From positions 1-64,000 of the forward strand of contig CAKUOV010000005.1 of NCBI GenBank assembly GCA_934670115.1: a DNA stretch of 64,000 nt. Reading direction: 5' to 3'. This document shows, in pieces, positions 15,603-23,957 of the stretch. The notes beneath the pieces were generated by a model. It saw only the letters and a program-made list of their open reading frames with translations. It was not told the origin of the DNA and ran no database searches. Made by a program: the position numbers and the translations under genes. The DNA comes from an uncultured Eggerthellaceae bacterium. Its GTDB lineage: Bacteria > Actinomycetota > Coriobacteriia > Coriobacteriales > Eggerthellaceae. Every line of letters starts with the position of its first letter. Position 1 is the stretch's first letter.

Positions 15603-18041
15603 ATGAGAATGGCTACAGCGAAATCAAAAACGAAGAAGCGCATGCGTTCTGCGTTCTGCTTGCTGCTGGCAATTTTGGTGTCGGCGACTCTTTCATGGCC
15701 GTACGCTTTCGCGGCGGATCAGGAAGAAACAACAACGGACGCGACCCATTCGGTTTCTTATGCCACTGTTAATACGGGCAATGATCAGACAACTCTCTCT
15801 TCGGTTGATTCAAATGAACATCGGGAAGGCGTCGTAGCAGGTGACGTCTCGGCAGGATCCAGGTCCGAAGGCACTCTAGAAGGAGAAGGCGCCGAATCGG
15901 ATGGCCTCACGTCCGTTGAATCCGCAGAAGACGCTGGCGCAGATACGGATGCGGGTGTTGATTCCGACCAAACCGCCAATGCCGATGCGGATGCTGGCGT
16001 TTCGGTTTCCGTCGCGTCTTTGGCGGCCAACGCTTCTGCGGCGCAATCCAACATGGCCGCTGTTTACGCAGAACATTACAGCGCAACAACCGGCATGCCT
16101 TCGGGCGAGCAGAACGAATGGCAAGTTGTTCGCGAGAATTATTCCAGTGTTAAAGCGGGCGATGGCACGTATTCTTATTCCAGCGATGGAGCCGTGCGTG
16201 TGCAAAAGGCCGTTCTTCCTACCGATACGGAAAACAAGTTTCAGATTTATCTTAATGTGGAGCCGCAATTGTCTTGGACCGAGTTTTTCAAGAGCTTGGA
16301 CAATTATGCTTCTCACAATAAAGCAAGTTCTTTCAACCCTAATTCGGGTGCTACGAAGTTGTTGTCTCAAGATGAGTACGATGCCCTTACGGCTACCCAA
16401 AAGACCTACTACGAGCCAATTAATGTTCGTTACAAGCTTCCGAATGGAAGCACAAGCGAAGTTGTTCGATACGGTAATTTTCACGATCCCGACAATAAAA
16501 AACGAATTAGAGCCGTTCCGAATGGCTCGTACTGCTGGTCAAGTCAAAAATTCTCTAAATCGGGCCTTGTAACGGGAATTAACTGGAGCGAATTGGTCTC
16601 TGCTGCAGGAAATGGCGAAAAGCTGTTCCTTGATGTCGATGCAAGCAGTGTGGCCTCTCAGTTTTCCTTTGCCGATGACTCCGTGTATCCTCATGTAGTA
16701 ACTGATCCCATGGGGCAAAACATTATCTATCAGGGACTTGTTTCTGCCGACAAAGGCACCGTTGACGAGCCTGAGATTGGCTCCACGGGAGGCACGCTCA
16801 CATGGACGCTTCCCACCGCAGATTACCCCGCCCTGCCTTATCTTTCGACGAGTACAGGCACGGGCACGCTTCCGGGAACGAGCTTTAGTGGGCCAGTGAC
16901 CGAGCTGGAAGGGGTCAAGGAAGTTGAGATCGACGGCAAGTTGACTGCCTTCTATACCGATGTGCTTGAGATGCGCTACGAAGTTTCGCTGGACGTGGCT
17001 TCTTCGGGCTTTGAGAGCTGCGCTTATCCGAATAACACGCCAAGCGCGATCGCGATAAACGATACAAATGGAGCGACAACGGTGCTGTATGACGTTGGTG
17101 CCGAGACGCGCTCCCCGCATTATTTCCCCATCCCTGCAGTAAAGGGCCTGCTTTACGATTTTGAGTTCTTAAAAATCGACGAGAACTCAGGCAAAGGTCT
17201 TGCCGGTGCAATCTTTACGTTGCTTAACGGTGTTGGAGAAGTTGTGCTCGATGAAAACGGCCAGCCAATAATGGCAACTTCGCAGGCAGACGGTTCGGTG
17301 AAGTTCCGCAATCTTCCGTGGGGAACATATTCCGCGGTTGAAACAACGCCTCCGCCTGGGTATTCGTTGGGAAGCAGCCCGCGTACGGTTGGTCCGTATG
17401 TGCTTTGCTGGACCACGAATAAAACGTTGATTGAGGATCATGCGGGCACGCACGATGCGGACTTGGCAAGCGACCAGAAGAACATGACTGTTCCGAGCGC
17501 CATTGATAAGGTCACAAATAGAAAAATGCTGGGTCTTGGTCTTTTGAAACGCGACGAGACAAGTCATCAGACGCTTTCTGGCGTGGGATTCAGTCTTCGC
17601 GTTGACAACGGCGACGGCTCTTATGCCCAAGAAGACCCCGAGGCTGCTGTTTGGGCTGATTCTGGTAGCTCAATCCCTGGTGGTAGCGGTTTTACGGATG
17701 CAGATGGAAAGCTGTACTTCTACGGTCTAGAGCCGGGAACGTATTGGCTTGTTGAAACCTATGCGCTGGCTGGTTATAAGCTGCTTGATAAGCCTATTGA
17801 GATTACGGTTGATAACGACTATCGCGTTTTCTTCTATGAAAACAATAAGGTAGAAGTAACGCCCGATGACAACAACGTTGTCCATATCACCGTAGACAAC
17901 AAGAAGATTCCCATCCTTCCCAGTTCAGGAAGCTCAGGCGGTTTGGTGTTAGGAGTGGCAGGCGTGGCGTTTCTTTTGATTGCGGCAGCTATAGCTTTGA
18001 CGTCGCAAGTAAGGCGCTTGAAATCGGGTGTTAATCACTAA
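15603..18041 (+). CDS. Sortase-anchored pilus adhesin / tip pilin with Cna_B domains
   Basis: A signal peptide (basic KSKTKKRMRS, hydrophobic core, cut after AFA before ADQEE) is followed by a low-complexity acidic spacer, a large N-terminal globular part, and two SpaA/Cna_B domains (KIDENSGKGLAGAIFTL with PPGY, and RDETSHQTLSGVGFSL with ETYALAGY). Cna_B domains form internal isopeptide bonds. The C-terminus has an LPSSG sorting signal, a hydrophobic helix and a basic tail, so the protein is attached by a sortase. The large N-terminal part and first position before the major pilin suggest a tip adhesin. I use ATG 15603, 10 bases after AGGCGG; the frame is open upstream to 15477 but that part is Cys-rich and has no ribosome site. 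Confidence 0.8.
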   Translation: MRMATAKSKTKKRMRSAFCLLLAILVSATLSWPYAFAADQEETTTDATHSVSYATVNTGNDQTTLSSVDSNEHREGVVAGDVSAGSRSEGTLEGEGAESDGLTSVESAEDAGADTDAGVDSDQTANADADAGVSVSVASLAANASAAQSNMAAVYAEHYSATTGMPSGEQNEWQVVRENYSSVKAGDGTYSYSSDGAVRVQKAVLPTDTENKFQIYLNVEPQLSWTEFFKSLDNYASHNKASSFNPNSGATKLLSQDEYDALTATQKTYYEPINVRYKLPNGSTSEVVRYGNFHDPDNKKRIRAVPNGSYCWSSQKFSKSGLVTGINWSELVSAAGNGEKLFLDVDASSVASQFSFADDSVYPHVVTDPMGQNIIYQGLVSADKGTVDEPEIGSTGGTLTWTLPTADYPALPYLSTSTGTGTLPGTSFSGPVTELEGVKEVEIDGKLTAFYTDVLEMRYEVSLDVASSGFESCAYPNNTPSAIAINDTNGATTVLYDVGAETRSPHYFPIPAVKGLLYDFEFLKIDENSGKGLAGAIFTLLNGVGEVVLDENGQPIMATSQADGSVKFRNLPWGTYSAVETTPPPGYSLGSSPRTVGPYVLCWTTNKTLIEDHAGTHDADLASDQKNMTVPSAIDKVTNRKMLGLGLLKRDETSHQTLSGVGFSLRVDNGDGSYAQEDPEAAVWADSGSSIPGGSGFTDADGKLYFYGLEPGTYWLVETYALAGYKLLDKPIEITVDNDYRVFFYENNKVEVTPDDNNVVHITVDNKKIPILPSSGSSGGLVLGVAGVAFLLIAAAIALTSQVRRLKSGVNH

Positions 18042-18113
18042 GGGATTCTTTCGGGTAACCGGGTGAATATAAATAAGGGTCCGGTAAGCCGGGCATAAGA
18101 AAGGAGTTCGAGA

Positions 18114-19571
18114 ATGAAAGCTACACAGTTTAAGAAAAAACTGCTGTCTCTTGCGCTTGCGGCGCTCCTTGCGGTCGCCTTGCCTGGAGCGGCATTGGCG
18201 GCGCCGTCGGGCGGCAACGACGTGCAAGACACAAAGGTGACCATCAACGACTTGCAGGTGGGCGATACGGTTGAGGCGTTTCTTATTGCGGATGCGCAAA
18301 TTGACGCCTCCAACAACTTGACCTACAGCTTTGCCGCAAACGTGCCTGCTCCCTATAACACCGTTGAGGGTCTGAAGGACATTACGAGCGATGGCTATAC
18401 GTTCGCGCAGGGTTCTGACATGCAGACTGCCGCCGGTACTATTGCTGGGGCCCTTGTCAACGATACTGCAGCAGCTACTGCTACCGCAACAGCCACCAGT
18501 GCCGATCTGACCCTTGGTTCCGGTTATTACCTGGTGCGCGTTACGTCTACCAGCGGAAATACGCGTGTGTACCAGAACATGGTCGTGAACGTCTCTCCTG
18601 TTGCCGGCACCGCTGGCTACCAGGCAGCGGCTGATTTCGCGGTTAACGTGAAAAGCACGCCCGTGAGCATTACGAAGGGCGTTGGCGAAGGCTACGCACC
18701 TACAACCGATAAATACTCCGCGGGCGACACCGTTCCATTCCAGATTACTACGGCCGTTCCAAGCTATCCAGCAGACTCTCCTTACGCAACGTTCGTGATT
18801 GGCGACAAGCCCACTGCTGGTCTTGAAATTGACATGAGCAGCATTACGGTAACAGGTGCAAACGCTGGCGACTACAATGTTGCCGCTGATGGCAATGGCT
18901 ATACTATCACCTTCACCAAGACGTTCATCCTGAACAATCCTGGTCAGAACATTACGGTTAAGTACAATGCAAAGCTCACTTCTGCCGCTTTCTCCCATGA
19001 TGCAACCGACGTAACGGGCAACACCGCAAAAGTCACGTTCAACCCCAACCCCTATCAGGATTCCACGGTAGAGTCTGGTAGCATTACGACCGTTCAGACC
19101 TACGGTTTTGTATTCTCCAAGGTTGGCGAGGATAAAGAAGGTGTCCAGACTCCTCTTGAGGGCGCCGTATTCACCCTGTACGACAGCACGGGAACTAACG
19201 CCATTCTTGATGAGAACGGTACCGCGCGTACCTGCACGTCTGCTATTGTCAATGGCGTGGCCTACGTGTACTTCGAGGATCTTGCGGCAGGCACTTATGT
19301 AGTGAAGGAAACGGGCGTTCCTTCGGGATTCCTGAAGGCTTCCGATCAGACCATCACGCTGAACGCGGACGTTTGCAAGGGCAACAACCCGGCAACGACC
19401 GATGCTGAAAACAACTACCTGGTCATTGGCGATTCCGTGGTTGACAAACCCGTCCCCGATCTGCCTATCACCGGCGGTGCTGGCACCTTCGCAATCACTG
19501 CTGTTGGTCTGATTCTTGTGGGCGGCGGCATTTTCCTTGCCGTTCGTTCGCGTCGCAAGGAAGAGAACTAA
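18114..19571 (+). CDS. Major pilin subunit (SpaA/FimA-like, LPITG anchor)
   Basis: A signal peptide ends at ALA near residue 29. The middle has the pilin backbone domains, including an isopeptide-forming D2-like block (KYSAGDTVPFQITTAVPSY), and a C-terminal Cna_B domain (PLEGAVFTLYDST) with the E-box YVVKETGVPSGF. The tail has LPITG, a membrane helix and RSRRKEEN. Class C sortases join such subunits through the LPxTG threonine and a pilin lysine. AAAGGAG at 18100-18106 precedes ATG 18114. A strong terminator (19622-19654) lies 50 bases after the stop, so the pilin mRNA can be produced in excess over the sortase message. Confidence 0.85.
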   Translation: MKATQFKKKLLSLALAALLAVALPGAALAAPSGGNDVQDTKVTINDLQVGDTVEAFLIADAQIDASNNLTYSFAANVPAPYNTVEGLKDITSDGYTFAQGSDMQTAAGTIAGALVNDTAAATATATATSADLTLGSGYYLVRVTSTSGNTRVYQNMVVNVSPVAGTAGYQAAADFAVNVKSTPVSITKGVGEGYAPTTDKYSAGDTVPFQITTAVPSYPADSPYATFVIGDKPTAGLEIDMSSITVTGANAGDYNVAADGNGYTITFTKTFILNNPGQNITVKYNAKLTSAAFSHDATDVTGNTAKVTFNPNPYQDSTVESGSITTVQTYGFVFSKVGEDKEGVQTPLEGAVFTLYDSTGTNAILDENGTARTCTSAIVNGVAYVYFEDLAAGTYVVKETGVPSGFLKASDQTITLNADVCKGNNPATTDAENNYLVIGDSVVDKPVPDLPITGGAGTFAITAVGLILVGGGIFLAVRSRRKEEN

Positions 19572-19621
19572 TTCGCCGATAGTCTGCTGATGGTACACTA
19601 GGCAGAACATGTGACAGCTTC

Positions 19622-19654
19622 GGGAGGGGCTTGATGTCCCTCCCGTTGTTTTTT
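19622..19654 (+). terminator. Rho-independent terminator between pilin and sortase genes
   Basis: GGGAGGG (19622-19628), 9-base loop, CCCTCCC (19638-19644), then GTTGTTTTTT. Its position implies partial read-through into the sortase gene. Confidence 0.85.
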
Positions 19655-19672
19655 ACGGGAAGAGCAATACCT

Positions 19673-20641
19673 GTGAATTCTAAGCTCCGAAGAATACTGA
19701 TATTTGTCTCTTTAACGCTAGGCTTGGCGTGTCTGGCGTATCCTGTTGCAAGCAATCTTATTATCAGCGCTGCTCAGGAAAAGGTTGCCAAAGAAAACAT
19801 TGTGGCAGTAGAGCAGCTTCCCAATGAAGAAATCGAGTCGCTGAAGGCCGAGGCGCTTGATTATAACGACCGTCTTGCCAAGGGCATGACGTACGTGAGC
19901 GATCCCTTTGACCCTGATCGTCCGTCAATTGATTCAGATGAATATGCCAGGGCTATGTCGGTGTCTGGCCAAGAAGCAATGGCGGTAATCAGGATTCCTT
20001 CCTTGGGAATTTTTGTACCCATCTATCACGGAACATCCGAAGACGTTTTGAAGCGGGGCGCGGGACATCTTGCGGGAACGTCGCTACCCATTGGTGGCAC
20101 CACGTCACATTGCGTTGTGGCTGGTCATACGGGGTTGCCTTCTGTGAAAATCTTTGATCGCCTTGAAGAAATCAAAAAAGGCGAATACATATTCTTTGAA
20201 GCTTTGGGCGAAACGCTTTGTTATAAGGTAACATGCATTGAGATTGTTGAGCCCCAGGAAACAGATTCGCTCGCAATGGTGAACGGAAAAGACTTAATCA
20301 CCCTGGTAACCTGTACTCCTTACGGAATCAACTCTCATAGACTTCTTGTGCAGGGGGAACGCTGCGAGTTGCCGGAAGAAGACGTAACTGCAATTGAGAA
20401 TGAGTCTCCTCGCTGGGATGTGACGCTTGCTTCGGTGCTTCCCGAATTGATATTGGGCTTTGCTGCCATTGCGGTTTTGCTTTTTGCTGTTTTTTCGTTG
20501 CGCAGAAGGCGGCAGAAAAGCCGCAATGCTTCACAAATGTGCACCGACATGGGAAAACGCTCTGCCATGCAGAAACATCCCGCTGCACAGAGGCATCAGC
20601 CTTCAGTTTCAAGAAAAACGGGGCCGCCGCGAAAGGGGTAG
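19673..20641 (+). CDS. Class C (pilin-polymerising) sortase
   Basis: N-terminal membrane helix (ILIFVSLTLGLACLAYPV), a lid with the DPF motif of class C sortases (VSDPFDPDRP), the catalytic His in VVAGHTGLP (~148), Cys in LVTCTPYG (~213) and Arg in NSHRLL (~221), then a second membrane helix and a basic tail. Class C sortases link pilin subunits. GTG 19673 is used, 8 bases after GGGAAGAG; upstream in-frame starts (19631, 19634) fall inside the terminator hairpin and are rejected. The 3' end lies 3 bases before the next gene. The most likely substrate is the LPITG pilin just upstream. Confidence 0.85.
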   Translation: MNSKLRRILIFVSLTLGLACLAYPVASNLIISAAQEKVAKENIVAVEQLPNEEIESLKAEALDYNDRLAKGMTYVSDPFDPDRPSIDSDEYARAMSVSGQEAMAVIRIPSLGIFVPIYHGTSEDVLKRGAGHLAGTSLPIGGTTSHCVVAGHTGLPSVKIFDRLEEIKKGEYIFFEALGETLCYKVTCIEIVEPQETDSLAMVNGKDLITLVTCTPYGINSHRLLVQGERCELPEEDVTAIENESPRWDVTLASVLPELILGFAAIAVLLFAVFSLRRRRQKSRNASQMCTDMGKRSAMQKHPAAQRHQPSVSRKTGPPRKG

Positions 20642-20644
20642 AGC

Positions 20645-22084
20645 ATGATAGTCAGCAAGCAAAACCAAAATATTGCCATTGTTGCCGCGGTCGCCATTCT
20701 TTTGGCCACAGCCTGCGTGGTCGCCTACCTTGGTCTGGGCTTGGTCGCTCGTGGTAACGCGGAATCGTATGTGCTTGTTGCTATTGTTATGATTGTTGCT
20801 GTTGCATCGATTTTTGTTTCCGCCATGCTCCTGCTGCTTCTTTTTCGTGCCAAAAGGTGGATTAGTAACAAAAACGAGCAAATCGAAAGCCTAGAAAAGC
20901 TCATTTCCGCTAGCGATGGCGCACTGGAAACCCTTGCTGATTACGCCGAGTCAAAAGAGCAAAGGCGACTGTCCGAGATGTCGGCTTTTGTTCCAAGCGG
21001 AATGCACCGATGCTATCTGGGCGACCCTATTCACCTGGAATATGCCAGCGAAAGCCTTGTGCGCATGACTGGCTACGCCGTTCAGGAATTTGTGGATCGT
21101 ATTGGTCCCGATCGGAATTACTGCCAGGTCATTTACGAGCCCGACCGCATCAATTTCGTTGAATTCGTTTACAAGCTTGCCGCAAAACCGGGCGTGGCAA
21201 CGTGTGAGTACCGGCTTGAACGCAAAGATGGTTCGCTGATTTATGTTCTTGACACCATGGAGTCGCGCCGCAACGCCAACGGCATTATGCGCGGGTATTC
21301 TTCTGTGGCCGATATCACCGAGTACAAAATGCGTCAGGAATATGACGAGCAGATACTAGGCGAAATTTCCAAAATGCTCACCTTGGCGCGTTTGAAGAAT
21401 TCGGCAAGCCAGATGCAGCCTCACTTTCTTTACAACGCTCTTGCTTCCATTCGTGAGGTTATCCTTGACGACCCCGAATACGCATCCAACCTCATCTTGG
21501 ACTTTTCCACGCATTTACGTGCTTGTATTCGATCTATGTCAAGCGATGCTCTGATTTCCTTCAGCGAGGAGCTGGCCAACATTAAAGCGTACGAGCATAT
21601 TGAGAAGATGCGTTTTGGCGAAAGGCTTAATGTCCTCTACAATATTGAAGACGATGATTTCAAGATTGTGCCGCTGAGTATTCAGCCGCTTGTGGAGAAC
21701 GCGATTAAGCACGGTATTTTCGACAAAGAAGAAGGCGTTGTTACGGTGAATGTACGACGTATTGATGGCGGACATGTTATTGAGGTCATTGATGACGGCG
21801 TTGGGTTTGACGTTGATGAAGTTAGGCAGCAGATTCTCTTGGGCGAAAGGGATTCTGTGGGCCTTATCAACCTTGAATACTGGTTGAACCAGATTCTGGG
21901 CGCGCAGATTACGTTCGAGAGCGTTTTGGGGTCGGGAACGAAAGTAACCGTTGTGGTTCCCGAGGCCGACGAACAGCCTGGTGGGCAGGGTGATTTTGAG
22001 CTCCAAGGGGAACTTGAGCTTACGGATGTCGATCAGAGCAACGGTTTTGCGCCAACGTATTTTTGGTCTTACGAGCGAATGTAA
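20645..22084 (+). CDS. Membrane sensor histidine kinase with PAS domain (LytS/YehU-type kinase core)
   Basis: Two N-terminal membrane helices (residues ~8-30 and ~38-62), a coiled linker, a PAS-like domain (PIHLEYASESLVRMTGYAVQ ... CEYRLERKDGSLIYVLDTME), then a His_kinase core with the phosphorylated His in QMQPHFLYNALASI (~259) and an HATPase domain (PLVENAIKHGIF; IDDGVGFDVDEV; GSGTKVTVVVP). This is the LytS/YehU group, not the classic HisKA type. It follows the sortase by 3 bases and precedes the response regulator by 34, so it probably controls pilus expression in response to an envelope signal (inference). Confidence 0.85.
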   Translation: MIVSKQNQNIAIVAAVAILLATACVVAYLGLGLVARGNAESYVLVAIVMIVAVASIFVSAMLLLLLFRAKRWISNKNEQIESLEKLISASDGALETLADYAESKEQRRLSEMSAFVPSGMHRCYLGDPIHLEYASESLVRMTGYAVQEFVDRIGPDRNYCQVIYEPDRINFVEFVYKLAAKPGVATCEYRLERKDGSLIYVLDTMESRRNANGIMRGYSSVADITEYKMRQEYDEQILGEISKMLTLARLKNSASQMQPHFLYNALASIREVILDDPEYASNLILDFSTHLRACIRSMSSDALISFSEELANIKAYEHIEKMRFGERLNVLYNIEDDDFKIVPLSIQPLVENAIKHGIFDKEEGVVTVNVRRIDGGHVIEVIDDGVGFDVDEVRQQILLGERDSVGLINLEYWLNQILGAQITFESVLGSGTKVTVVVPEADEQPGGQGDFELQGELELTDVDQSNGFAPTYFWSYERM

Positions 22085-22118
22085 ACGCCCGTTTGCAGAG
22101 AGCGAGGGGGGGACCGCC

Positions 22119-22903
22119 ATGAGGGCGATTATTGTCGATGACGAGCCAATCATGATAAAAGGCTTCATTCGAATGAGTGCGAGCATAGAAGACCTGCAGA
22201 TAGTAGGGCGGTTCCAAAAGCCGCTCGAGGCGTTGGCCTTCGCAAAAGAAAACCCATTGATATCGCTTTTCTTGATGCAAGAATGCCAAAAATGTCCGGC
22301 ATTGAACTTGCGGAGCACCTGCGCGAGATTGACCCTAAAGTGCTCATTGTGTTCTTGTCTGCTTACGGGGAATATGTTTTGGACTCGAATCGTATTGGTG
22401 CCGACTATTACATTATGAAACCGTACACGGAAGAAACGCTTGAACTGGCCATGGAACGCATGCGCTTGCTTGCGGCGCGTCAGCGAAAGCGTCTGTTCGC
22501 GCAGACGTTTGGGCGATTTATCCTGTTCAGGGGCGACGAGCCGGTTCCATTGACGGGCAAGGCTAAAGAAATTCTAGCGTTTGTAGTTGTCCGGCGTGGC
22601 AAAGAGGCCAGCAACGAGGAAATTTACAGCGCTCTTTGGGAGGGCAGGCCGTACAGCAATCAGCTCATGAAGGTCTATTACAACGCACTTTCTCGACTGA
22701 AGGCGGCTTTGGCGGAAAAAAGCTTGTCTGATCTGCTTATCTCCACGCCGCGTGGGCAAATTATCAACACGGCAATGCTCGATTGCGATTATTACGATTG
22801 GCAGGATAAGACTAGTACCGATCGGGATAGGTTCGAAGGGGAGTTTCTTGCGGAATACTCCTGGGGTGAGCAAATGCTTGCAGAAATTATTTATAACTCC
22901 TGA
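22119..22903 (+). pseudogene. Response regulator with SARP/OmpR-like output domain, split by a -1 frameshift
   Basis: ATG 22119 (after GAGGGGG) begins a receiver domain, MRAIIVDDEPIMIKGFIRM, with the acidic pocket. Near 22256 the frame changes by -1: the next segment IDIAFLDARMPKMSG, containing the phosphorylated Asp, continues to the stop at 22903 with the Lys of the receiver (YIMKPYTEETLE) and a trans_reg_C-like winged helix (PLTGKAKEILAFVVVRRGKE ... YYNALSRLKAAL). The junction contains A AAC CCA (22250-22256), a canonical X XXY YYZ slippery heptamer in the zero frame that yields the family consensus exactly. It may be a one-base deletion or sequencing undercall in a C run, or programmed -1 frameshifting. 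Confidence 0.75.
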
Positions 22904-22918
22904 TGAGGTGCTTGTTTC

Positions 22919-23920
22919 ATGGGGTTAAAAAAGCTGGTAGAACAAGAAGTGCGCAAAGGGTCGTCCTCTATGGATGAGTCCTGCGGTGGCGCGCGAGAGA
23001 GGTGCGGTGCGCGTAAAAAGAGGAGCATCCTTGATTCCGTCCGCTTTGTTTTGGGCATTTGCCTCATCATCGTGGGTGTTGGGCTTGTTTTTGCGCCTAA
23101 CATTAGCACGGCAATCTCGCAAAAAGGCGTGAATGAGCGGGTGGTTCAAATCCAGGAAAGCCTGAGCGCCGCGCCCGATTCGTCCGAAGGCGTGGGCAAC
23201 CCATCGACCGTTGTTGACGAAATTGAGCCCCTTAAAGCGTATAACGCCGAAGTACGCGAAGGCGTTCGCACCGTTAATGATCCGTTTGGCTTTGCGGACG
23301 TGCCTTTTGACGCTTTTGCGCAGTACGGGCTTTCCGATGGAATTATCGGTACTGTTGATATTCCCGCAATGGATACCAAGCTGCCCTTGTACCTGGGCGC
23401 ATCGGATGCGAATTTGGCGAAGGGCGCAGCTGTGGTGTCGGGGACTAGCATGCCATTAGGCGAAGAGAGCTCGAATTGTGTGATTGCGGCGCATCGGGTG
23501 CCGCAGTTCAGGAGTATTGAGACGCTTGCTGTGGGCGATGGCGTTGAGGTCACGACTCCTTGGCAGGTTATGCGTTACCGCGTTGCAGAGGTGCAGATTA
23601 TTACGCCCAACGATACGGAAGCGCTTGCTGTTCGGCCTGGTCAGGACTTGGTTACGCTTCTAACATGTCATCCTTACGATGGAAATTACCAGCGCTATTT
23701 GGTGATTTGCGAAAGGGATGACCAGGTGCAAGTTGCGCAGAAGGGTGTTGTGGAACATGTTGCCGATTTCGCGGAAAACGTGGCCCATGGAACCGTGCCC
23801 ACAACGCAGTTGGAGGATGCGTTGAAAGTGGCGCTTGCGGTCTTCTTGGCGCTCTTCCTGGTGGTTGAATGCGTTGCTGTCATCATCCGCCGCCGTCGTA
23901 AGCGCCGCACGCAAGCGTAG
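22919..23920 (+). CDS. Second class C-like sortase
   Basis: N-terminal basic region then a membrane helix (FVLGICLIIVGVGLVFA), a DPFG lid (VNDPFGFADVP), catalytic His in VIAAHRVP (~190), Cys in LLTCHPYDG (~249) and Arg in NYQRYLV (~256), a C-terminal membrane helix (LAVFLALFLVVECVAVII) and a basic tail. It is about as long as class C sortases. Two sortases in one pilus locus are usually explained by one polymerising the shaft and the other adding the tip or wall-anchoring the fibre; the LPSSG adhesin may be this enzyme's substrate (inference). TGAGGTGC precedes ATG 22919, 15 bases after the regulator. Confidence 0.8.
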   Translation: MGLKKLVEQEVRKGSSSMDESCGGARERCGARKKRSILDSVRFVLGICLIIVGVGLVFAPNISTAISQKGVNERVVQIQESLSAAPDSSEGVGNPSTVVDEIEPLKAYNAEVREGVRTVNDPFGFADVPFDAFAQYGLSDGIIGTVDIPAMDTKLPLYLGASDANLAKGAAVVSGTSMPLGEESSNCVIAAHRVPQFRSIETLAVGDGVEVTTPWQVMRYRVAEVQIITPNDTEALAVRPGQDLVTLLTCHPYDGNYQRYLVICERDDQVQVAQKGVVEHVADFAENVAHGTVPTTQLEDALKVALAVFLALFLVVECVAVIIRRRRKRRTQA

Positions 23921-23957
23921 CGGGTGGATTTACTTGAAATTAGCGGAAGGGGGGAGT

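Noticed and set aside
17949..19610. 553-residue open frame on the minus strand
   Set aside because: Exact antisense of the major pilin gene; composition (Arg/His/Val-rich) is that of a shadow frame.
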